Source: an uncultured Clostridia bacterium (GTDB taxonomy: Bacteria > Bacillota > Clostridia > TANB77 > CAG-508). Taken from it: DNA of 7,671 nt. Shown piece after piece: positions 1 to 5,877 of this stretch (the first letter of the stretch is position 1; each line of letters starts with the position of its first letter). Below the pieces are notes generated by a model that did not search any database, was not told where the DNA came from, and was given only the letters and a program-made list of their open reading frames with translations. Both the position numbers and the translations under genes were made by a program. The stretch is from the NCBI GenBank assembly GCA_947595555.1, contig CANQES010000065.1, forward strand, positions 1 to 7,671, read 5' to 3'.

Positions 1-856
1 TAGTAACTGTAACAACACCCATAGATGCCCAAATAGAAGAACGCATTACTGTGTGTTCATCTTTTGCCATAAGATATCTACTTGTCTGCCAAGGGCTAAC
101 CATAACAACTATTGCCCAAACAACTCCATAAACAATCGCCCAAATTAAATTTTGAATTCCTGATGGATACATATAACTTAAATTGTTTGTCCAAGAAATA
201 ATTCCTGGATTTGTAGTAGAATTAGCAAGTGAAGATATTGCTCCATTCCAGCCACCAGCATGACTTACAATAAATGGTACACCTATTAAAGCACCTAACA
301 AAAATATTAAAAACATAATAGTATCTGTAATAAGAACTCCTTTAGAGCCTGAATATACTGTAAAAGTTGTAAATGACACCCAAGATATTAATACCGCCCA
401 CTTGTAATCTAAACCTGTAATTGTTGAAATTAAAGTAGAAACTCCCTGAATAGCTGAAAGTAAATAAGCAAGTACAGCAACAATTAAAGTAATTGAAGCA
501 AGTTTTCTAATTCTTTTTGAATTAAAGCGTTTTCCAAAATATTCTGGCAATGTATTTACTTTACTTCTTCTAATAAATTTGCCAAATAATCCTGCTCCAT
601 ATACATATCCTGAAGCTTGCAAAACTCCAACAATTAATATTCCCATAAAAAATCCACTATAAACTTCACCTGTATCTCCCAAAAAAGCACCTGTACTAAG
701 AAATGAAGCAATAAGTGAACCAACAATAAGAATTGTAGGAGCTCTTCTTCCTGCAACATAATAGTCATCTGTATTTTTTACTTTTCTTCCAGCAAAGATT
801 CCAATAACCATAAATAAGAAAATAGCAATTACTAAACCAATTATATAAATATTCAT
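1..856 (-). CDS. Sodium:solute symporter (SSS family), N-terminal 285 residues, cut by window edge
   Basis: An open frame runs from an ATG at 856-854 to the window edge without a stop, giving 285 residues; the 3' end is outside. The product begins MNIYIIGLVIAIFLFMV and is dominated by hydrophobic segments, as expected for an inner-membrane transporter. Recognisable SSS-family landmarks are the YYVAGRR motif followed by a Ser/Ala-rich helix (SLIASFLSTGAFLGDTGE) near residues 33-65, LPEYFGKRFNSKRIRK near 105-120, and SPWQTSRYLMAKDEHTVMRSS close to the window edge. The family uses a sodium gradient to import sugars, amino acids, carboxylates, pantothenate or similar solutes; the visible part does not reveal the substrate. 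The ATG shares one base with the stop of the small upstream gene (TAATG), and AAGGGGAA lies about seven bases upstream, so translation is probably coupled. No frame disruption is visible. Confidence 0.9.
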   Translation of the reverse strand, partial: MNIYIIGLVIAIFLFMVIGIFAGRKVKNTDDYYVAGRRAPTILIVGSLIASFLSTGAFLGDTGEVYSGFFMGILIVGVLQASGYVYGAGLFGKFIRRSKVNTLPEYFGKRFNSKRIRKLASITLIVAVLAYLLSAIQGVSTLISTITGLDYKWAVLISWVSFTTFTVYSGSKGVLITDTIMFLIFLLGALIGVPFIVSHAGGWNGAISSLANSTTNPGIISWTNNLSYMYPSGIQNLIWAIVYGVVWAIVVMVSPWQTSRYLMAKDEHTVMRSSIWASMGVVTVT

Positions 857-984
857 TATTTATTCCCCTTTTTTCTTTTTGTCATTTTATCATTATTTTT
901 ATAATCTATTCTTGTAATAAAACCATAAAATATAGCACCAATTAAAAACCATATTCCAAAAAAAATTGATAAAACTAATTCCAT
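856..984 (-). CDS. Symporter small accessory protein, 42 aa
   Basis: This is a short gene of 42 codons, starting MELVLSIFFGIWFLIG. It has one hydrophobic membrane segment (about residues 3-23) followed by a basic, charged tail ending KRKKGNK. It has a strong ribosome binding site (AAGGAG, nine bases before the ATG). Its TAA shares the A at 856 with the ATG of the symporter gene, so the two are translationally coupled. Tiny one-helix proteins encoded directly upstream of SSS-family symporters are a known class, named symporter small accessory protein in public annotation; size, topology and position all fit. Its molecular role is not established; it may help assembly or stability of the transporter. 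The call rests mainly on context and topology. Confidence 0.8.
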   Translation of the reverse strand: MELVLSIFFGIWFLIGAIFYGFITRIDYKNNDKMTKRKKGNK

Positions 985-1000
985 AATCTTTTTCTCCTTC
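985..1000 (-). promoter_or_regulatory. Ribosome binding site for the symporter accessory gene
   Basis: The coding strand reads AGAAGGAGAAAAAGATT directly before the ATG at 984. AAGGAG is a near-perfect Shine-Dalgarno core with nine-base spacing. The site fills the 20-base gap after the stop of the preceding PP-loop gene. The gap contains no terminator, so the symporter pair can be transcribed from the polysaccharide operon. Confidence 0.75.
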
Positions 1001-1004
1001 TGAC

Positions 1005-1827
1005 TTATTTACTAAACATAGATATAATTTTTTTATAAACTTTTTCGCCTGTACTTCCAAATATTTTTTTAATTTTCTTTCTTCTTTTACATCGTTTTAT
1101 TGCTTTAGGTGACAACAAAAAATACATTTGTGAATCATATTTTGTATTACAAGGATTACATAAACCACATGGCTTTCCCTTAATTGGACTATGACAAAAC
1201 CAAATATGACTAATGACATCTTCATAACCCCATTTTTTTATATCTTCCATCATTTTTAATTCTGTTTTTTCAAAAATAGGAAGTCTTAAATTTCCTAATA
1301 TAAGATTTAATTCTTTTGAAGAATTTTCTTTGTCAATAATAAATCCGTCACCTGTATCAATAAGTTTTCCATATTTTAATATAGAACTACGAATAGGTGT
1401 ATGTTCTCCTAAAGCTTTTTCTATACAGATTTCTAAGCCATTATATTCTAAAGCTAAACGGGCTAACCATTCGTGTTGTATTCCCATTTCAGCTTCTTTT
1501 TTAAATAATTCATAAGCTTGAAAAATTTCTTTATTTTCTGGAATTTTTTCTAATTCTATTTGCTTAATAGGTAATATCTTTGCTTTTGTTTTTTCTTTAT
1601 GTAATAATAAATTTACTATATCATCCATTGCTTTAAGTTCATATTTCATAGAAGTTCTTTTTGAATCTTTAACATAAATTGGTTGAATAGTTACATCTCG
1701 CATTGATAACTCAATAATTCGATAAGTTGAATCAAATCCTCCTGTCCATAAAACTTTAATTTCATTTAAAGAATCCCCGTGTGTGTGTGTGTGTGTGTGT
1801 GTGTACAGTACCAATGTTTTCGTCCAT
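1005..1827 (-). CDS. QueC-like PP-loop ATPase with CX8CX2CX2C zinc motif, copy 1; phase-variable and OFF as read
   Basis: The body encodes a PP-loop (adenine nucleotide alpha hydrolase superfamily) enzyme. It has an ATP-binding loop VLWTGGFDSTYR near the N-terminus and, near the C-terminus, C-HSPIKGKP-C-GL-C-NP-C, the exact CX8CX2CX2C spacing of the QueC zinc site (codons about 1149-1196). QueC turns a carboxylate into an amide and then a nitrile, using ATP; this relative probably activates a carboxylate, but its substrate is unknown. The well-placed start is the ATG at 1827 (AAAGGAG, nine bases upstream). It reads MDENIGTV and then enters (AC)13 in the wrong frame, stopping after 21 codons at TGA. 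With 14 or 11 repeats the product would be 274 or 272 residues. In the current body frame the only upstream start is TTG at 1814, 22 bases from the Shine-Dalgarno, which may give weak expression. Paralogous to the gene upstream. A repeat-length sequencing error is the main alternative to a genuine OFF state. Confidence 0.85.
1779..1804 (-). repeat. Perfect dinucleotide tract, (AC)13 on the coding strand, putative phase-variation switch
   Basis: Thirteen uninterrupted AC units (GT on the plus strand) lie 23 bases after the first base of the ATG at 1827. They encode alternating His and Thr residues. The frame from the ATG joins the enzyme body only if the unit count is 2 modulo 3; thirteen is OFF, fourteen or eleven would be ON. 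A 26-base perfect AC tract at 50% GC stands out sharply in this AT-rich DNA. Length change would occur by slipped-strand mispairing, which needs no recombinase. Confidence 0.9.
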
Positions 1828-1836
1828 TATATTTTT

Positions 1837-1843
1837 CTCCTTT
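1837..1843 (-). promoter_or_regulatory. Ribosome binding site that fixes the start of PP-loop copy 1
   Basis: The coding strand reads AAAGGAG, nine bases before the ATG at 1827, and lies in the 32-base gap after the stop of PP-loop copy 2. The TTG at 1814, which is in frame with the enzyme body, is 22 bases away and has no Shine-Dalgarno of its own. The site therefore supports a natural start upstream of the AC repeat. Confidence 0.8.
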
Positions 1844-1859
1844 CATTTTTTTAACTATG

Positions 1860-2644
1860 CTACATCTTTTCTCTCAAAGCATTCTTTATTTTTCTTTCTA
1901 TTCTATAAAATCTATTTTTAAATCTAGCTAATTTTTCTAATCTAAATCCCATCCCTTCTTCTATTGTATATGTGCATGGATTACACATACCACAAGGTTT
2001 TCCATTCTTAGGGTTATGACAAAACCAAGTATTTAGCATTATTTCATAAAAGCCTTTTTCTTTAATTTCTTCCATCATTTGAACTTTGGTATACTCTAAT
2101 ATAGGAAATTTAAAATTTTCAAATACATTTGCAATATCTCCATCTGATTTTTCCTTATCAATTATGTAAAAATCACCATTAATATCTTTTTCACATTTTA
2201 CATTTTTCTCTAAAAAATAATGTGCTTTATCATCTTTATGTACACAAAGCTCTAGTTCTCCAATTTCTTTACTTAGTCTTCCAAGCCATTCATATTGTCC
2301 ACCTATAAATGTTTTATTATAAAGTTTATTATATGATCTTAATATATTGTTGTTTTCTTTAATTTCATTTATTTGAATAACTTTAGTTTCCTTTAATCTT
2401 TTCTCTGATTCTAGGATTTTTTCATATATCATGGTTCTTATTTTTTCCATTGATTGCAATTCCATTTGAGTGCTTTTTCTTTTATTATCTATAACATAAT
2501 ATGGTTGAACTATGGATTTTCCATTTTCTATTAATTGTAATAGTCTAAAAGTTGAATCCCAACCACTTGTCCATAAAATTTTAACTTCACTTAAAGAGTT
2601 CCCGTGTGTGTGTGTGTGTGTACAGTATCAATATTTTCAGCCAT
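1860..2644 (-). CDS. QueC-like PP-loop ATPase with CX8CX2CX2C zinc motif, copy 2; phase-variable and OFF as read
   Basis: Paralogue of the adjacent PP-loop gene with the same layout: PP-loop ILWTSGWDSTFR near the N-terminus, shared blocks such as EWL-RL, IIDKE and MMEEIK, and C-terminal C-HNPKNGKP-C-GM-C-NP-C with QueC-type CX8CX2CX2C spacing. The first loop Gly of copy 1 (TGGFDS) is Ser here (TSGWDS). The well-placed ATG at 2644 (AAGGGG, nine bases upstream) reads MAENIDTV into (AC)9 and stops after 17 codons at TAA. The enzyme body is in another frame and is closed by a TGA at 2628-2630. Eight repeats would join them into a 260-residue protein. In the body frame there is no ATG, GTG or TTG until 2465, which lies after the PP-loop, so an active enzyme cannot be made at this repeat count. 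A likely role is ATP-dependent carboxylate activation during glycan decoration (inferred). Confidence 0.85.
2604..2621 (-). repeat. Perfect dinucleotide tract, (AC)9 on the coding strand, putative phase-variation switch
   Basis: Nine uninterrupted AC units lie 23 bases after the first base of the ATG at 2644, exactly the same offset as in the paralogue. The right flank also matches: GGG, then a conserved TCTTTAA. ON requires a count of 2 modulo 3 (8 or 11); nine is OFF. In the ON frame the tract encodes a His-Thr repeat just before the PP-loop domain. Confidence 0.9.
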
Positions 2645-2653
2645 TTCTATTTT

Positions 2654-2659
2654 CCCCTT
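2654..2659 (-). promoter_or_regulatory. Ribosome binding site that fixes the start of PP-loop copy 2
   Basis: AAGGGG on the coding strand is nine bases before the ATG at 2644. It follows immediately after the TAA (2660-2662) that ends the restored frame of the ATP-grasp gene. Its placement supports both that ATG as the true start and the restored ATP-grasp end as the true gene end. Confidence 0.7.
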
Positions 2660-3812
2660 TTAATTGATTTTTCCAAATTTATATTTTTTTCTTTCTTCCA
2701 CATCAATACTTTTCATAAATTTTATCCATCTTATTATTTCTGGAGTTAATTCTCCAAATGGACCTTTTCCATGTGCCATTTGTGGAAGCCATATACCACC
2801 GTCCAAAAAAATTAGCTTCTATTAAAACTGGATTACCTTTATTGTCTATTGTAAAATCCCAATTCACACTTCCTATTTGTGGCATTAGTAAATGCATCTT
2901 TTTAGCAGTCTCTAATACTTTCGGAAATAAATCTATTTTATAATTTTCAAATTTTATTTTACTATCTGGGTGTATTTCATATTCTTCTTTAAATTCCGAA
3001 AATGCCTTTTTATGTAATTTTCCATCATCATCAATTGCAATAAAAATTCCTCCAGCATGCGCGTTATCTAAATAATTACCACCTCTGCCTATTCTCATTG
3101 TACTTGGAACAAATAATATTTTATCCTTCCATCTATATGAAATTATTCTAAACGTATTAACACTTTGTGAATATAGTTTTAAAACTGATTCATGGCACTC
3201 TATTTTTTCTTGTATTACAAAATTTCTTCCAAGATTATTGATAATTTTCTCAACACTTAAATTAGTATTTTTATCAATACCATTTTCAATATTTAATAAC
3301 ATACATCCTTTGCCACTGCCAGTTCCAACAGAAGGTTTAGCAAAACATTCTCCATAATTTTCTAAAACTTTTAAAACATCTTCTTTTGAAATTTGTTCAC
3401 ATTTTCCATTTCTATACAAATTATCAACACTTGAAACAATTGTCTTGGGAAAATTTATACCAACACTATTAGCTACTAAAGGCATAATATTCTTATCACC
3501 AAAGGCTTTACCATAATATTTTTCAATATTCATAAAATATTCAAAATCTGGTATATATAGTAATTCTGGAAAATAGTATTTATCAAAATTTCCGGTAAAA
3601 GATGTAAAATGCCTATGCCAAGTATATGGGATTTTTTTACCAAAATTTTTTATATAAATTTCATCTATTTCTTTAATTTGTTCTTTTGATAAAATAATTT
3701 TACTATATATTTCTTTTCTTCTTTTATCTTTAAACTTCTTTATCTCGTTTTTTTCATTCTTTTTTATCATTAATTTACTTAATATAGTTTTTATAATATT
3801 TTTTATTTTCAT
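2660..3812 (-). CDS. Sugar-transfer-associated ATP-grasp protein, frame broken at a T7 tract
   Basis: The body matches the ATP-grasp family found in polysaccharide loci (ATPgrasp_ST type). It shows a basic N-terminal region, an ATP-binding region with FAKPSVGTGSGKG, the block VNTFRIISYRW, MRIGRGGNYLDNAHAGGIF, and a catalytic end NWDFTIDNKGNPVLIEAN. Such enzymes form amide or ester bonds through acyl-phosphates; the substrate here is unknown. After EAN the frame as read turns into 35 non-family residues and stops at 2703-2705. Removing one T from the T7 run (2805-2811) gives EANFLDGGIWLPQMAHGKG and an open frame ending in TAA at 2660-2662, next to the following gene's ribosome binding site. 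The restored protein is 383 residues from the ATG at 3812, which is preferred over the ATG at 3824 because GGGAGGG sits just before it. The break could be an indel error, a mutation or a homopolymer switch. Confidence 0.85.
2805..2811 (-). repeat. T7 homopolymer (coding strand) at the frame break in the ATP-grasp gene
   Basis: Seven T on the coding strand follow GAAGCTAA, spanning the last base of the EAN Asn codon and two Phe codons. Six T would continue in the frame that carries the family-like C-terminus. Runs of seven or eight T or A also occur in intact genes of this window, for example around 3746 and 5117, so length alone does not prove a switch. Confidence 0.65.
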
Positions 3813-3815
3813 AAT

Positions 3816-3822
3816 CCCTCCC
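3816..3822 (-). promoter_or_regulatory. Ribosome binding site deciding the ATP-grasp start
   Basis: GGGAGGG lies three bases before the ATG at 3812. The in-frame ATG at 3824 overlaps this site and has only AT-rich sequence upstream, so the internal ATG is the better start. The spacing is somewhat short. Confidence 0.6.
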
Positions 3823-3823
3823 A

Positions 3824-3848
3824 TATTTTGGTAATTATTTTGGTAATT
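3824..3848. repeat. 12-bp perfect tandem duplication at a gene junction
   Basis: Two head-to-tail copies of ATTTTGGTAATT (plus strand, 3825-3836 and 3837-3848) span the last codons of the TupA-like gene and the gap to the ATP-grasp gene. On the coding strand the TAA stop of the TupA-like gene is formed by the junction of the copies. A single copy would read in frame through LPK into YGRDYE and end about 16 codons later. Confidence 0.8.
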
Positions 3849-4740
3849 CTATCATATCTCCAAATTTTCTATTCCATTCTTGAGGCTCAAATTTTTCAAA
3901 ACCAGAAGATGGAAAAAAAGTTAATTCTCCAAAATAAATTTTTTCATTTATTTCATAAAAATCTACTCTAATAAATGGAATTTTTTTAGATAAAATATTT
4001 GCTTTTTCTATCATTTCATCTAATTTCTTTGGTCGCTTAATTGAACTGTCAACTCTGTGATTATTTTCTATAATATGTAAAATATTCCATTCTTTATCAA
4101 ACCAAGTTTTACACATATTATCAGAAGAAAATCTTTCTGAACATACTAAAATAATTTCTGTTTTTCCATTAAAACAAAACAATTTATAGTCTTTTAATTC
4201 TTTTTTATATTTATCTTCCATATATTTTTCAATAATAATCCTTGGTTTAACATTTTTATACGGCCATTCCCTTCCATAATAAAAATAGTTATGACCTAAC
4301 AATTTACAAATTTTCTTTTTCGCTTTTTTCATATTAAAATCGTTTTTATCTTTACAAATTATAACTCCACCAGAATCGTGTGTACATTTTATAACAAATT
4401 GATTAGGTAATTTATCAAAATCTATTTCTTCCCATTTTTCATAAATTCCTAATGTTGGAATTATATATTCTTCTCCAATAATATTAGCAACATATTTTTT
4501 TACTTCGTATTTATCAACCATAGTAGTATAAATGTCTTTTCTATCATGCAATTTTAACCACTGTAATTTTTCATTAAATGTTTTTGGATTTTCAATATCC
4601 AACTTTTTTCCTATTTTTAATTTATATTTTATTTTTAAATAAGTTTTATCTGGTATTTTTATTATTCTAAGATTATCTAGTTTTAGCAAAATATCTTTTG
4701 GATGTTTTATATAAAATAATATTCGTTCAAGCATTACCAT
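3835..4740 (-). CDS. TupA-like ATP-grasp protein, 301 aa
   Basis: Full-length member of the TupA-like ATP-grasp family, named after the teichuronopeptide biosynthesis protein. Diagnostic blocks are NPKTFNEKLQWLKLHDR (about residues 51-67), MVDKYEVKKYV (74-84), IIPTLGIYEKWEEIDFDKLP (93-112), FVIKCTHDSGG (115-125) with the lysine expected at the nucleotide site, and the C-terminal RVDFYE...GELTFFPSSGFEKFEP (258-286) with Asp260 and Glu272 as likely metal ligands. The family is thought to use ATP to couple amino acids or similar groups to surface glycans in the cytoplasm; the exact reaction here is unknown. The ATG at 4740 has AAGGAG six bases upstream, inside the end of the glycosyltransferase gene, whose TAG it directly follows, so the two are probably coupled. 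No frame disruption. The last codons lie in a 12-bp tandem duplication. Confidence 0.9.
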   Translation of the reverse strand: MVMLERILFYIKHPKDILLKLDNLRIIKIPDKTYLKIKYKLKIGKKLDIENPKTFNEKLQWLKLHDRKDIYTTMVDKYEVKKYVANIIGEEYIIPTLGIYEKWEEIDFDKLPNQFVIKCTHDSGGVIICKDKNDFNMKKAKKKICKLLGHNYFYYGREWPYKNVKPRIIIEKYMEDKYKKELKDYKLFCFNGKTEIILVCSERFSSDNMCKTWFDKEWNILHIIENNHRVDSSIKRPKKLDEMIEKANILSKKIPFIRVDFYEINEKIYFGELTFFPSSGFEKFEPQEWNRKFGDMIELPK

Positions 4741-5877
4741 CTAGTTCTCCTTTTCTTTATCTAAATATATTCTTTCTAATTTTTTAACGACTTCATTTAT
4801 ATTCCAGTCTTTATCATTAAATTTTATTTCTTTTGGCATAGAATAATTTAAAATTTTATTAGCCCAATTATTTTCTGATAATTCCAAAGATAAAATTGAA
4901 ACTAAATTTGAAATAATAGCAGTTTTTGGAATTTTATCAGAGATAAAACATCGTAAATTCATTTTTTGAGCTTCAATCAATACTATTCCTAATCCTTCAA
5001 AAATTGAAGGAAATACAAATGTATCCATAGCTCCTAATAATTGTGGTATATCTTCTCTATTAGATAATATTAAATATTTTTTCTCCAAATTAAGATTATG
5101 TAGGATTTCTTCAATATTTTTTTTGTCTTTTCCATCTCCTATCATTAGTAAAAAAGCTTTATCATTCATTTTATGTATTTCATTAAATATTTTTACAAGA
5201 AATGACTGATTTTTTTGATAATCACAAAATCTTCCTATATGTCCAATAACAAATGATCTACTTGGAATTCCTATTTCTCTTCTAATTTTTTCTTTATCAA
5301 TATTAGCTATATTAAATCTATTAAAATCTATTCCATTATTTAACACTATTGAATTATCTACATTAAATAATTTATTAACATCTTTTTGCATATTATCATG
5401 TAAAACAATAAATCTCATTTTATATTTTTTTACTAACCATTTTGCAGCTTTAAAATCTACTCTTGAATGCATATTTTTGAAATTCCATAAAATATTTGCA
5501 TCATTATGTACTGAATGAAAAATTTTTGTACCTTTTTTTGGTTTTGAAAATTTAATATATGAGTTAATAGTTAGATGAGAATGTATAATATCTGGTTCTT
5601 CTTTTTTTATTATCTTTTTAATAAGAATGTATCTCTCAATTTTATTAATAATTCTAAACAATACATTTTTTTTATTATAATATTTCATATAATCAGAAAC
5701 ATATATTACTCTAATGTTATTATCAGAAAGTAATTTTTCATATATTGAATTTTCAACATGATTAAAGCAAAGAATAACAACATTAAATAATGATTTATCT
5801 AATTTTAAAGCATATTCTTTGACTAATGTTTCAGCTCCACCAGCCCCTAATCCATAAATAATATGCATTACCTTCAT
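4741..5877 (-). CDS. GT4-family glycosyltransferase, 378 aa
   Basis: A two-domain GT-B glycosyltransferase of family GT4. The N-terminus MKVMHIIYGLGAGGAETLV carries the glycine-rich acceptor-domain start typical of the family. IIHSHL and FHSVHN lie in the N-terminal domain. VLNNGIDFNRFN marks the inter-domain linker, and IGHIGRFCDYQKNQ with LLMIGDGKD begin the nucleotide-sugar domain. FPSIFEGLGIVLIEAQ gives the EX7E motif (Glu294 and Glu302). It would add one sugar from a nucleotide-sugar donor, with retention of configuration, to the lipid-linked repeat unit on the cytoplasmic face of the membrane; donor and acceptor are not predictable. It starts immediately after the TAA of the flippase gene, with GGAGAAGG upstream inside that gene, and ends immediately before the next ATG. 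The frame is intact. Confidence 0.92.
   Translation of the reverse strand: MKVMHIIYGLGAGGAETLVKEYALKLDKSLFNVVILCFNHVENSIYEKLLSDNNIRVIYVSDYMKYYNKKNVLFRIINKIERYILIKKIIKKEEPDIIHSHLTINSYIKFSKPKKGTKIFHSVHNDANILWNFKNMHSRVDFKAAKWLVKKYKMRFIVLHDNMQKDVNKLFNVDNSIVLNNGIDFNRFNIANIDKEKIRREIGIPSRSFVIGHIGRFCDYQKNQSFLVKIFNEIHKMNDKAFLLMIGDGKDKKNIEEILHNLNLEKKYLILSNREDIPQLLGAMDTFVFPSIFEGLGIVLIEAQKMNLRCFISDKIPKTAIISNLVSILSLELSENNWANKILNYSMPKEIKFNDKDWNINEVVKKLERIYLDKEKEN

Noticed and set aside
1330..1515. 61-codon plus-strand open frame inside PP-loop copy 1
   Set aside because: It is antisense to a clearly coding region, lacks a ribosome binding site and looks like a shadow of AT-rich codon use.
1812..1814. TTG as the true start of PP-loop copy 1, giving a 269-residue intact gene
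   Set aside because: It is 22 bases from the Shine-Dalgarno, has no site of its own, and has no equivalent in the paralogue, while an ATG with nine-base spacing and a conserved leader exists in both genes. It may allow weak expression only.
2463..2465. ATG at 2465 as the true start of PP-loop copy 2
   Set aside because: The sequence before it in the same frame encodes the PP-loop and matches copy 1, so starting here would remove the ATP site.
1779..2621. Programmed ribosomal frameshifting on the AC tracts
   Set aside because: The two genes would need shifts in different directions or sizes (counts 13 and 9 fall in different frame classes), and no slippery heptamer or stem is evident. Length variation of the repeats explains both more simply.
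1779..2621. CRISPR or engineered His-tag explanation for the HTHTHT repeats
   Set aside because: The repeats are pure dinucleotides without spacers, and the alternating His-Thr is a by-product of AC repetition in natural flanking sequence.
2758..2943. 61-codon plus-strand open frame inside the ATP-grasp gene
   Set aside because: Antisense shadow; the opposite strand encodes conserved ATP-grasp motifs.
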